A DNA stretch of 64,000 nt. Source: an uncultured Clostridia bacterium. GTDB lineage: Bacteria > Bacillota > Clostridia > Lachnospirales > Anaerotignaceae. The notes beneath the pieces are model-generated. The model searched no databases. It was not told where the DNA came from and worked only from the letters and a program-made list of their open reading frames with translations. Below, one piece after another: positions 1-8,247 of the stretch (the stretch's first letter is position 1; each line of letters begins with the position of its first letter). Location of the stretch: NCBI GenBank assembly GCA_910587735.1, contig CAJUNT010000001.1, positions 163,422 through 227,421 of the forward strand. The letters are read 5' to 3'. The position numbers and the translations under genes are program-made.

Positions 1-1
1 C

Positions 2-262
2 AGTGTTAGTACAAAAGATGCCAATGGAGATTTGAAAGAAAGTGCAAATTTTCAACTAGAAGTTGGTGCTTCTGGTATGTTTAGCCAGACTGTAGAATTA
101 AGCCTTGGAGAAAATGTTGTAGCTATTACAGCATCAAAAGAGGGATACGAAACAGTCAATGAAGAAACCATTGTCAAACGGCGAAATATCACCATTAAAA
201 ATGAATTGGAGAATACAGTTTCGATTCCCGGCAGCACAAGAACCCTATCGCTAACAATGTAA
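2..262 (+). CDS. 3' end of an Ig-like (beta-sandwich) domain protein, truncated by window start
   Basis: The reading frame is open from base 2 to the TAA at 262, so only the last 86 residues are visible. They contain a pattern typical of bacterial Ig-like or glucodextranase-B-like domains: a phrase like GxFSQTVELSLGENVVxITA followed by a GYE turn and a basic VKRR tail. Such domains usually sit in secreted or wall-associated proteins. The gene ends 36 bases before yycH, so it may belong to the same transcript. Internal ATG/TTG codons are unlikely starts because the frame continues upstream. The function of the whole protein cannot be told from this fragment. Confidence 0.6.
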   Translation, partial: SVSTKDANGDLKESANFQLEVGASGMFSQTVELSLGENVVAITASKEGYETVNEETIVKRRNITIKNELENTVSIPGSTRTLSLTM

Positions 263-298
263 TTGGGCAAAAATGAAATATAGAAGCGGTGAAAATCA

Positions 299-1681
299 AT
301 GAATATCAACAAAATTAAAAATTTTGTCATTATTATTTTGGTTATAGCTGCTGTTTATCAAACGGGATTGTTATGGCTTGAGGATACTGCAAGCCATAAC
401 TTTTTTTATACTATTTTTGGACTGGAAAGTCAAAAAGAATTTACGGCAGAAGGAAATACATTGCTTTTGCCCAGTAAATTTGTGATAGGCAGCGGAAACA
501 AAAAATATACATTAGCATATGCAAGTGACATAGAAAAAGAAGCAGTATTATCAGAAGGCAATAATTTATTACAGGAAGTTTTGACACAGGGAACAGCAGA
601 TACAACAATAAAATCAGTGAATTGGGACAGCATATTAGAAAATAAATGTTTACTTTTACAGTATCATTTTTTTGTTCCAGTAGAAGAATATTTTGAAAAT
701 TATAATAAAAAGCTTTTAATACCTGCGTTGGAAAGCTTTAATTGTATTGCTATTGTGCCAAGTAAAACCAATAATAGCACAACAAATATTTATTTTATCA
801 ATACTGCTTTAGAACAAAGTTGTAATATAACAATAGAAAAGTCACGATTTAGTGCAGATTTATATACTATGCTAGAACAGAAAGAGAATCATTTAACATA
901 TGTTTCTACAAAACAAAGTGGTTTTAATTTATTTTGTGATAGTGTATTTGTACCTCAATGGAAAGAAGAAAGTTTTCCTTATAGGAGTGTTGTAGAAATC
1001 AATCCTTTTATGAAAGATGGTAGTATTAATCGATATTTTTTGGAAAATTCAGTAGATAGCTTTTTTAAAAATTTAGAATCAGACTGGAATAGAGTAGATG
1101 AAACAGGTACATTTATATTTAGTGATGAAAATGTTGTAGTAAGATATTATCCAAAAGGAATATTGGAATATTATAGCTATGGAACATATGACACAGATGC
1201 AGTAACAAATATTGCTATTGGATATCAAATTTGCAAAAATTTTATGAATAATGATACTTCATTAAAAACAGAAGTATATTTATCTGGTATAGAAATGAAT
1301 AGAAATGAAATGATATACTATTTTGATTATACTGTAGATAATTATCCTATACTACTTTCAGAAGCAGTACAAAATGATTTTGAAATATCCCATGCTATAG
1401 AAATTTCAGTCAGAGGAAATTCTGTAAGAAAATATAAAAGATATGCTCATAATTTTAGAGCAGTTGATGTAAAAGATAAACAAATATCTGTGGAATTTTT
1501 GGAAGCATTAGACCAAGCCATTGAACAATATCAAATTAATCATAAAGAATCAGATATAAAAGAAGTAGAAGATATGTATTTAGGTTATTTTGTAGAACCT
1601 GATTTTGTTGTAACAATGAAATGGATAACAGAGTTATATGATGAATTGTATATTGGAAAAACAGTAAAGGATAAAACATAA
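299..1681 (+). CDS. yycH: YycH-like regulator of the WalRK two-component system
   Basis: 460-residue membrane-anchored protein: residues 8-28 form one N-terminal hydrophobic helix and the rest is extracytoplasmic. Size, single anchor and position directly before a YycI-like gene fit YycH, which with YycI contacts the sensor kinase WalK in Bacillus and tunes cell-wall homeostasis. The sequence is divergent, and the call rests on architecture and on the order yycH-yycI-(murA)-walJ-rlmH. The ATG at 299 has a weak purine-rich ribosome site (gaagcggtga). walR and walK would be expected just left of the window. Confidence 0.7.
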   Translation: MNINKIKNFVIIILVIAAVYQTGLLWLEDTASHNFFYTIFGLESQKEFTAEGNTLLLPSKFVIGSGNKKYTLAYASDIEKEAVLSEGNNLLQEVLTQGTADTTIKSVNWDSILENKCLLLQYHFFVPVEEYFENYNKKLLIPALESFNCIAIVPSKTNNSTTNIYFINTALEQSCNITIEKSRFSADLYTMLEQKENHLTYVSTKQSGFNLFCDSVFVPQWKEESFPYRSVVEINPFMKDGSINRYFLENSVDSFFKNLESDWNRVDETGTFIFSDENVVVRYYPKGILEYYSYGTYDTDAVTNIAIGYQICKNFMNNDTSLKTEVYLSGIEMNRNEMIYYFDYTVDNYPILLSEAVQNDFEISHAIEISVRGNSVRKYKRYAHNFRAVDVKDKQISVEFLEALDQAIEQYQINHKESDIKEVEDMYLGYFVEPDFVVTMKWITELYDELYIGKTVKDKT

Positions 1682-1730
1682 TATTATTTTTATAATAGTA
1701 TGAATAATAATAGAAAGGAGGAAGAACTTT

Positions 1731-2612
1731 ATGGAGTGGAAAGCAGTAAAAAATTTACTATTAGTATTGCTTTTAATGATAAATGCAGTATTAGGTTTTT
1801 TTAATTATGAGCAGTATCAACAAAATATGTTAAGTTCTAGCCAAGAAAAAGCCATTTATGAAGTTCTTTCTCAAAATAGAATTATATTATATACAGACCT
1901 TTTAACCAAATTTCCTCCTATGAGAAAACTTTCACTTAGTGCGCCTATGTATAGCAGAGATGACATGAAACAACAGTTTTTTGCTCAAGAAGAAGTAACG
2001 ATTACAGTAGAATTTAATAAAACAATTATAACTGGTGAAAATAAAATACTTACTATGGAAGGAAATAAAGGTCAATTAGTATTTATCAATGGCACAAGAG
2101 AAAGTACAAAAATTACATTAGATGAAGCAAGAAAAGAAGCAAAAGAATTTATGGATTCATTATCAATAAAAATAGCGGAGAATTTTGAGATTGGTAATGT
2201 ACAAGAAATAGAAAATGGTTATAAAGTAACATTTTTTGAAAAGTATAAAGGAGAATATGTCTTTGCAAATTGTTTTGAAATATATATAGGAGAAAAGGGG
2301 ATTTCTCATGTTGATTTAAATTATTTTATAACAGAAGGATTTACAGGAGATAAAAAAGATATTTGTTTTTCTGATGAGGCATTACTTACTTTTTTAAGGG
2401 AAATAGAAAAAGAAAGAGAAGAAACAGGTATTTATGAAACGGTTACAGTGCAAAAAATGGACTTAGGATATGATTTTCAAGAAATGGAATATTTAAAAGT
2501 AGATAATGTGGCAAAATTAGTGCCATGTTATAGAATTTATGTTTTAGGAAAGCAAAAACCATATATTATAAATGCGTATACGAATGAAATGATAAGAGAA
2601 ATAAAAGAATGA
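1731..2612 (+). CDS. yycI: YycI-like regulatory protein
   Basis: 293 residues with one N-terminal transmembrane helix (about 8-25, LLLVLLLMINAVLGFF) followed by an extracellular domain. YycI proteins start in the same way (W-x-x-x-K-x-x-L-I-x-x-F/L-L-x-x-N) and pair with YycH to regulate WalK. A strong SD (aaaggagg) precedes the ATG. It lies 49 bases after yycH, probably in the same transcript, and a hairpin follows the stop codon. The family is poorly conserved at sequence level, so the assignment leans on synteny and the N-terminus. Confidence 0.72.
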   Translation: MEWKAVKNLLLVLLLMINAVLGFFNYEQYQQNMLSSSQEKAIYEVLSQNRIILYTDLLTKFPPMRKLSLSAPMYSRDDMKQQFFAQEEVTITVEFNKTIITGENKILTMEGNKGQLVFINGTRESTKITLDEARKEAKEFMDSLSIKIAENFEIGNVQEIENGYKVTFFEKYKGEYVFANCFEIYIGEKGISHVDLNYFITEGFTGDKKDICFSDEALLTFLREIEKEREETGIYETVTVQKMDLGYDFQEMEYLKVDNVAKLVPCYRIYVLGKQKPYIINAYTNEMIREIKE

Positions 2613-2620
2613 TGAACAAA

Positions 2621-2650
2621 ATACCCCTTACTTGTTATAGTTAGGGGTAT
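2621..2650 (+). terminator. Hairpin after yycI
   Basis: ATACCCCT and AGGGGTAT pair across a loop just after the yycI stop. No continuous T-run follows (only TATAATATG), so termination efficiency is uncertain. Confidence 0.45.
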
Positions 2651-3075
2651 TATAATATGATAGAAATATGTTTTATTATATATAATAATGAAAAATTTTA
2701 TTTTTAGCAGTTCTATCATATAAAAAATGTTTGAGATTTTAATATTTAGTGGTATAATTGCTATAATAAAAAAAGAAATTTGTAATATATAATTGATGTA
2801 TGGTTGAATGTTATTTATATGATGATAAATGTTTTTAGTTTTTTGTAATGTAGAATGTTTGGAATAAATTGATAAAATAAATTTACGAATATATTTAATT
2901 TGTGTTATAATACATTACTGATATATTTTTTGATAGGAATGGATGTATTATACTATTTGATAACATAATTTAATTTGATAAGTTACATAAAAATAAATAT
3001 AGATTTTAAAATGATATAGTCTACTGACTTTTGATATGAAAAACAAGAGTTTCTTTGGGAGGAATTGAAGTTTTT
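2651..3075. other. Intergenic region before murA
   Basis: About 425 bases of very AT-rich DNA with no convincing ORF. The only signals I see are the promoter candidate at 2882-2911 and the murA ribosome site at 3058-3062. This leaves a leader of about 150 bases with no obvious riboswitch motif. Confidence 0.5.
2882..2911 (+). promoter_or_regulatory. Candidate promoter for murA
   Basis: TTTACG, an 18-base spacer, then a perfect TATAAT at 2906-2911 preceded by TG one base upstream (extended -10). This is the best sigma-A-type match in the 440-base gap. Confidence 0.45.
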
Positions 3076-4332
3076 ATGGATAAATTAATTGTAACGGGGC
3101 AAAAGAAGTTAAAAGGAGAAGTTTGCATAAGTGGGGCAAAAAATGCAGCAGTTGCGATTATTCCAGCTGCAATTATGGCAGATGATATTAGTGTAATTGA
3201 AAATTTACCTTGCATTGAAGATGTAAGTAGCTTATGCAATACAATAAATAAAATTGGAGCAAAAAGTTCTTTTATAAATAAACATACATTGCAAATTGAT
3301 GGTAGAAATATTAATAATATTTGTGCAACTTATGAAGAAGTACAAAAAATTCGTGCCTCTTATTATCTTTTAGGCGCTCTTTTAGCACGTTTTAAAAAAG
3401 CTGAGGTTGCTATGCCAGGAGGCTGTAATTTTGGTACAAGACCTATTGATTTGCATTTAAAGGGCTTTAGAGCATTGGGAGCAGATGTTATTGTAGAAAA
3501 TGGTATTGTAAAAGCATATGCTGATAAATTGGTAGGTACTTCTATTTATATGGATCAGGTAAGTGTGGGTGCAACCATTAATATTATGCTTGCTGCTACT
3601 ATGGCAGAGGGAAAAACAGTAATTGAAAATGCGGCAAAGGAACCTCATATTGTGGATACTGCAAATTTTTTGAATTTTATGGGAGCAAATATTAAAGGTG
3701 CTGGTACAGATGTAATACGTATTACAGGCGTTAAAAAACTGCATGGTGCGCAATATACTATTATACCAGACCAAATTGAAGCAGGAACTTATATGATTGC
3801 CTCTGCAATTACAGGGGGCGATGTTCTTGTAAAAAATATTATTCCAAAACATATGGATTCCCTTTCTGCAAAATTGGTTGAAATGAATGTAAGAGTAGAA
3901 GAATTTGATGATGCAATTCGTGTTATATCAGATAAACCTTTGAGAAATGTAAATGTAAAAACAATGAGTTATCCTGGATTTCCTACGGACTTACAACCAC
4001 AAATGGCAGCATTGCTAAGTGTATGTCAAGGAACAAATATTATTACAGAAAATGTATGGGAAAATCGTTTTCAATATATAGATGAATTGCGTCGTATGGG
4101 GGCAAATATTACAGTAGATGGTAGAATTGCTGTAATAGAGGGAGTACCATTTTTAACAGGTTCTCAAGTTTCTGCAACGGATTTAAGAGCAGGAGCAGCT
4201 ATGATATTAGCAGGGCTTGCTGCAAAAGGAGAAACTCATATTGATAATACAAAATATATTGACAGAGGATATGAAGATGTAGAGCACAAATTTTCTGCCT
4301 TAGGGGCTGAAATTAAAAGAATACAAATATAA
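3076..4332 (+). CDS. murA: UDP-N-acetylglucosamine 1-carboxyvinyltransferase
   Basis: Catalyses the first committed step of peptidoglycan synthesis in the cytoplasm, transferring enolpyruvate from PEP to UDP-GlcNAc. 418 residues, normal for the family. The N-terminus reads MDKLIVTGQKKLKGEV and SGAKNAA with Lys22, and the catalytic loop MPGGCNFGTRPIDLH carries the PEP-binding Cys117. That Cys is also the fosfomycin target. I use the ATG at 3076, which matches the family start. An in-frame TTG at 3055 lies before the GGAGG at 3058-3062 and is rejected. SD-to-ATG spacing is long (13). It sits between yycI and walJ, which is unlike the Bacillus order. Confidence 0.96.
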   Translation: MDKLIVTGQKKLKGEVCISGAKNAAVAIIPAAIMADDISVIENLPCIEDVSSLCNTINKIGAKSSFINKHTLQIDGRNINNICATYEEVQKIRASYYLLGALLARFKKAEVAMPGGCNFGTRPIDLHLKGFRALGADVIVENGIVKAYADKLVGTSIYMDQVSVGATINIMLAATMAEGKTVIENAAKEPHIVDTANFLNFMGANIKGAGTDVIRITGVKKLHGAQYTIIPDQIEAGTYMIASAITGGDVLVKNIIPKHMDSLSAKLVEMNVRVEEFDDAIRVISDKPLRNVNVKTMSYPGFPTDLQPQMAALLSVCQGTNIITENVWENRFQYIDELRRMGANITVDGRIAVIEGVPFLTGSQVSATDLRAGAAMILAGLAAKGETHIDNTKYIDRGYEDVEHKFSALGAEIKRIQI

Positions 4333-4398
4333 TGCTGTTTCATATTCTTTATTTTATATAAAAATATTACTACTATAAATTAAGGAGGATTTCACCTC

Positions 4399-5193
4399 AT
4401 GGCTTTAAAATTTTGTGCCATTGCCAGTGGTAGCAGTGGAAATAGTGTTTTTGTTGGCACAAAACATACAAAAGTATTGATTGATGCTGGATTGAGTGGA
4501 AAACGTATTATAGAAGGACTTGCATCATTAAATATAACAGGAGAGGCAATAGATGCTCTTTTTATTACACATGAGCATACAGACCATATAAAGGGTGTTG
4601 GTGTATTTTCGAGAAAATTTGATATTCCTATTTATGCTACAATAGGAACATGGGAGGCTATGGAGAATCAAATTGGTAAAATTACACCAAAAAATAAACG
4701 ATTTGTATATGAGGAAGAACCTTGTGTCGTTAATGATATTTGTTTGTATCCTTTTTCTATTCCTCATGATGCTAAGCAACCTGTTGGATATAGCATAGAA
4801 GCAGAAAATCATAAAATTACTATTGCAACGGATTTAGGTCATATTACAGATGATATTAAACAGAAGCTATTTGGTAGTGAAATTTTGCTTTTGGAAGCAA
4901 ACCATGATGAAGAAATGTTGAAAAATGGTCGTTATCCCTATCATTTGAAACAAAGAATATTAGGAGAACAAGGTCATATTTCTAATCATACAGCAGGCAA
5001 TTTGTTATGTGATATTATGTCTGAAAAATTAAAATATGTTTTTTTAGGTCATATTAGTGAAGAAAATAACTGTCCTCAGCTTGCTTATCAAACAGTAGAA
5101 GATATATTGCATAAAAATAATATAAAGGTTGGAAAGTGTTTACATTTAGATATGGCACCAAGATACAGTAATAGCTATATTGTGGAATTATAA
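4399..5193 (+). CDS. walJ: WalJ/YycJ metallo-beta-lactamase-fold hydrolase
   Basis: 264 residues, cytoplasmic. The metal-binding motif THEHTDH is at residues 57-63 (His58, His60, Asp62, His63), with further ligands in DLGHITD and LLLEANHD and a late LGHIS. The N-terminus KFCAIASGSSGNS is diagnostic for the YycJ/WalJ group, which is linked to cell division and DNA replication coordination downstream of WalRK. Some members have 5'-exonuclease activity. A strong taaggagg precedes the ATG. Its stop lies 9 bases before rlmH, and the walJ-rlmH neighbourhood is conserved in Firmicutes. Confidence 0.93.
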   Translation: MALKFCAIASGSSGNSVFVGTKHTKVLIDAGLSGKRIIEGLASLNITGEAIDALFITHEHTDHIKGVGVFSRKFDIPIYATIGTWEAMENQIGKITPKNKRFVYEEEPCVVNDICLYPFSIPHDAKQPVGYSIEAENHKITIATDLGHITDDIKQKLFGSEILLLEANHDEEMLKNGRYPYHLKQRILGEQGHISNHTAGNLLCDIMSEKLKYVFLGHISEENNCPQLAYQTVEDILHKNNIKVGKCLHLDMAPRYSNSYIVEL

Positions 5194-5202
5194 GGAGTAA
5201 AT

Positions 5203-5682
5203 ATGCGTATTACAGTAATATCTGTGGGAAAGTTAAAAGAGAAATATTGGAAAGAGGCTTTACAAGAATATAGTAAACGTTTATCTAAATACTGTAAATT
5301 AGATATTGTGGAGGTACAAGACGAAAAAGCACCCGAAACAATGACAAAGGCAGAACAACAACAAGTTTGTTATAAAGAAGGACAAAGAATATTAAAAATG
5401 ATAAAAGAAAATGCTTTTGTGATTGCACTTGCTATAAATGGTAAGATGCTTTCTTCTGAGCAGTTTGCAGAACAAATACAAATGGATACTGTTCAAGGAG
5501 TCAGTCATATGATATTTATTATTGGTGGTTCTTTGGGATTATCAAAAGAAGTGGTGCAAAGGGCAAACAGAGCAATCAGTTTTTCTGCTATGACATTTCC
5601 TCATCAAATGATGAGAGTAATATTATTGGAGCAAATTTATAGAGCAATGCGTATTATTAAAAAAGAGCCTTATCATAAGTGA
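5203..5682 (+). CDS. rlmH: 23S rRNA (pseudouridine-1915-N3)-methyltransferase RlmH
   Basis: 159 residues, exactly the family length. SPOUT-class fold: N-terminus MRITVISVGKLKEKYW, SAM-binding knot FIIGGSLGLS around residues 104-113, and the conserved C-terminal QIYRAMRI plus the EPYHK end. It methylates pseudouridine 1915 in helix 69 of 23S rRNA on assembled ribosomes. It follows walJ by 9 bases behind a GGAG ribosome site, so the two are probably co-transcribed. Confidence 0.97.
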   Translation: MRITVISVGKLKEKYWKEALQEYSKRLSKYCKLDIVEVQDEKAPETMTKAEQQQVCYKEGQRILKMIKENAFVIALAINGKMLSSEQFAEQIQMDTVQGVSHMIFIIGGSLGLSKEVVQRANRAISFSAMTFPHQMMRVILLEQIYRAMRIIKKEPYHK

Positions 5683-5697
5683 TTATAAAAATAAACT

Positions 5698-6156
5698 ATG
5701 AATGATAATAAAAGACAATATATTCATGAACTTTTTAAAACAAAAAATAATATACAGCTTTATCAAAGTCAAACAGCAGTTATACAACAAATGCTTTTGA
5801 TTGATAATCAAAAAGATTTTGAGGACTTTTTACAGTATAATGATTTAGATGAAACGATATTTTGGCTACATTATTCTGTAATACAAGGAGAAAGCTTATT
5901 AATTGGAGGATATGACGAAGATATTAGTAAAGATGTTGCAGTATTTTTAAAAAAGAAACTACCAAAAGAATTATTTTATACGATTGAATGTGATATCCAA
6001 CATTTGTATGTGTGTTTAGGAGATTATAATAATATTGAAAAACAAATTGCTGTTAGTAATCAACATTTAAAAAATACGAAATATTCTATACAATTATGTT
6101 ATGATGAAACATATTGTGCAGGAGTTTATTTTTTAAAAGTAAATATAGTAGGGTGA
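5698..6156 (+). CDS. Hypothetical protein, 152 aa
   Basis: Soluble, mildly acidic protein without signal peptide or membrane segment. I do not recognise a family. The C-terminal half carries several Cys residues (CDIQHLYVCLG, QLCYDETYCAG), but they are not spaced as a zinc finger. It starts 15 bases after rlmH with no clear SD, which makes translational coupling to rlmH plausible, and it ends five bases before the next gene. An acetyltransferase-like fold is possible (late V-Y-F-L strand) but unsupported. Confidence 0.6.
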   Translation: MNDNKRQYIHELFKTKNNIQLYQSQTAVIQQMLLIDNQKDFEDFLQYNDLDETIFWLHYSVIQGESLLIGGYDEDISKDVAVFLKKKLPKELFYTIECDIQHLYVCLGDYNNIEKQIAVSNQHLKNTKYSIQLCYDETYCAGVYFLKVNIVG

Positions 6157-6161
6157 TATAT

Positions 6162-6749
6162 ATGGAATATGTAAAAGAAATATTTGCACAATATAATAGA
6201 CAATGTATTCGAGTTTACCAAGCATATAATACTATCATCGCCAAAGAAGCGATTACATTACAAACATTTGGAGAAAATTTTAATATTAATCGTATGACAT
6301 GGATAAAGCCATCATTTTTATGGCTTATGTATCGTTCTAATTGGGGAATAAAGAAAAATCAAGAATGTATATTAGCTTTAGATATCTATCAATCTAAATT
6401 TAATGAGTTATTAGAAAAAGCAGTTTTGACTTCTCCAGATTCTGCAATTTATACTAATATACAATGGAGAAAGGCTTTTGATGAAACAACAGTATATTGT
6501 CAATGGGACCCAGATAGAAATGTGAATGGAAATGCTATTAATCGTGCAGCAATACAAATAGGATTGAAAGGGAATACATTAAAGGATTTTTTAAATATGG
6601 GTATTTATTGTATAAAAGATATTACTCCATTAGTAAGAAAATGGAATGAACAAAGAAAATGTGGTAAATTAAATTCAAAAGATTTACCAGTAGAAAAAAT
6701 ATATCCTATTAAAAATAAAGTAATTAGAAATAGGTTAAATATGAAATAA
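6162..6749 (+). CDS. DUF4291 family protein
   Basis: 195 residues from the ATG at 6162. The DUF4291 signature is clear: IRVYQAYN near the start, RMTWIKPSFLWLMYRSNWG around residues 42-60, and QWDPDRN later. The biochemical role of DUF4291 is not known to me. An extended in-frame reading from 6114 is rejected because it overlaps the previous gene and lacks an SD, while the ATG at 6162 follows a weak AGGGTGA and matches family starts. No hairpin separates it from recR. Confidence 0.85.
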   Translation: MEYVKEIFAQYNRQCIRVYQAYNTIIAKEAITLQTFGENFNINRMTWIKPSFLWLMYRSNWGIKKNQECILALDIYQSKFNELLEKAVLTSPDSAIYTNIQWRKAFDETTVYCQWDPDRNVNGNAINRAAIQIGLKGNTLKDFLNMGIYCIKDITPLVRKWNEQRKCGKLNSKDLPVEKIYPIKNKVIRNRLNMK

Positions 6750-6835
6750 TGCCATATTTAATATATTTACTGGAATTTTATAAAAATCAAAATATAGCGA
6801 TAAATTGTATTATAAAATGAAAAGGAAGTAGTCAA

Positions 6836-7438
6836 ATGAATTATTATGGAAATCCGATTACAAGATTGATTGAAGAATTCTCAGGACTGCCAGGAATAGG
6901 AGGAAAATCTGCTCAGAGATTGGCGTTTTACATCATTAATATGCCAAAAGAAAAAGCATTTTCACTTGCCTCCGCCATTACAGAAGCAAGAGAAAACGTA
7001 AGATATTGTTCTGTTTGCTGTAATTTAACAGATAATGACCCTTGTCCTATTTGTAGTAATTTGAAGAGGGATAATAAAACAATTATGGTTGTAGAAGACC
7101 CAAGAGATATGGCAGCGTATGAAAGAACAAAACAATATCATGGATTATATCATGTATTGCATGGTGCGATTTCTCCTATGCTTGGAATAGGTCCTCAAGA
7201 AATTAAAATAAAAGAGTTACTTAATCGATTACAACAAAATAATGATATAGAAGAAGTAATACTTGCTACCAATCCTAATGTGGAGGGAGAAGCAACAGCA
7301 ATGTATATTAGCCGATTGTTAAAGCCTTTACAAATTAAAGTAACAAGAATTGCAAATGGAGTACCTGTAGGAGGAGATTTGGAGTATATAGATGAAATTA
7401 CATTGTCTAGGGCTTTAGAGGGCAGAAGGAAAATGTAA
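6836..7438 (+). CDS. recR: Recombination mediator RecR
   Basis: 200 residues. Helix-hairpin-helix segment LPGIGGKSAQRLAFYI (18-33), a four-Cys zinc finger (Cys58, Cys61, Cys70, Cys73), then a Toprim domain (VVEDPRDMAAYE ... EVILATNPNVEGEATA). RecR works with RecO, also encoded here at 56.2 kb, to load RecA on SSB-coated single-stranded DNA. SD aaaaggaag precedes the ATG. In many Firmicutes recR follows dnaX and a YbaB-type gene; here neither is present. Confidence 0.97.
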   Translation: MNYYGNPITRLIEEFSGLPGIGGKSAQRLAFYIINMPKEKAFSLASAITEARENVRYCSVCCNLTDNDPCPICSNLKRDNKTIMVVEDPRDMAAYERTKQYHGLYHVLHGAISPMLGIGPQEIKIKELLNRLQQNNDIEEVILATNPNVEGEATAMYISRLLKPLQIKVTRIANGVPVGGDLEYIDEITLSRALEGRRKM

Positions 7439-7461
7439 TGAAACATAATAATATAGGTTAT

Positions 7462-7503
7462 AATAAAAGGATTGAAACTATAAAAGTATTCAATCCTTTT
7501 ATT
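7462..7503. terminator. Terminator after recR
   Basis: Perfect 13-bp stem AATAAAAGGATTG/CAATCCTTTTATT with a 16-base loop. The T-rich right arm makes it plausible as an intrinsic terminator in both directions. Confidence 0.75.
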
Positions 7504-7854
7504 ATGAAAAAATAGGTGATTATGGTAAGTTTTTACTGAAAAGCATATATTATTTATATATACGAATTAAAAATAGTAATATTTTTTAATATTTATGAAA
7601 ATACCATATTTTTAAAAAGGGTAAAAATATAAATTGCCAAAAAACAACGAATATTGCTGTAAAAAAGCACCAATTTGATTGTTTCATAGATATGCCTCCA
7701 GCCATTTTAAAAATTTTATAATAATTTTATTATAATAGAATATAACAATAAATACAACATAAAAGGTTATATTTTATATAACCTATTACCTTGTTATTTT
7801 ACTTTTTGGGTTAGGCTATACTTTACCCAAAAAGTAAAGAAGGTGGTGAAAATA
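7504..7854. other. Leader region of the Xre-type gene with two palindromes
   Basis: Very AT-rich. Several TATAAT-like runs lie around 7715-7735 without a clear -35. Palindrome 1 is GGTTATAT-TTT-ATATAACC at 7765-7783. Palindrome 2 is ACTTTTTGGGT/ACCCAAAAAGT at 7801-7811 and 7825-7835, ending only about five bases before the SD of the downstream HTH gene. Both could be operators or RNA hairpins. Confidence 0.55.
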
Positions 7855-8178
7855 ATGGATTATAAAAAAGAAATGGGTTTGCGTTTAAAAGAAAGAAGAA
7901 AAGAAATGCGTATGACACAAGAACAACTTTCTGACCAGTTAAATATTTCTATAAAACATTATAGTGAGGTAGAAAGAGGCATCACAGGACTTTCAGTAGA
8001 AAATATTATTAAAATAAGTAATATACTTCATGTTAGTATTGATTATCTTTTAAAAGGAGAAATAAAAAAAGAAGAATTTCCTAATGAAATGATATTGTTT
8101 TACCAAAACTGTTCTTTGGAACAAAAAAAAGACGTACTACAAATATTCCATGGTATAGAAAAGTTGGCTACAAAATAA
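7855..8178 (+). CDS. Xre/Cro-CI family HTH transcriptional regulator
   Basis: 107 residues. HTH_3 domain at about 10-66 (LRLKERRKEMRMTQEQLSDQL ... VSIDYLLKGE), followed by a short C-terminal helix. The ATG at 7855 is preferred over two in-frame GTGs at 7843/7846 because the latter lie inside the SD (aaggtgg). The palindromes in the leader suggest autoregulation, but no target gene is evident: the next gene is convergent cfa. Similar small regulators in Clostridia are often solitary. Confidence 0.88.
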   Translation: MDYKKEMGLRLKERRKEMRMTQEQLSDQLNISIKHYSEVERGITGLSVENIIKISNILHVSIDYLLKGEIKKEEFPNEMILFYQNCSLEQKKDVLQIFHGIEKLATK

Positions 8179-8197
8179 ATTACTTATAAATTTTTAT

Positions 8198-8234
8198 ACA
8201 CCCACAAACTTTTTTTAATTTGTGGGTGTTTTAT
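8198..8234. terminator. Convergent terminator between the HTH gene and cfa
   Basis: 11-bp perfect stem ACACCCACAAA/TTTGTGGGTGT followed by TTTTA on the plus strand. On the minus strand the stem is followed by ATAAAAATTT, so it may serve both genes. Confidence 0.8.
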
Positions 8235-8247
8235 AGTAAAATGTATA

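Noticed and set aside
3055..3075. TTG start for murA
   Set aside because: It lies before the SD; the family begins at MDK (3076).
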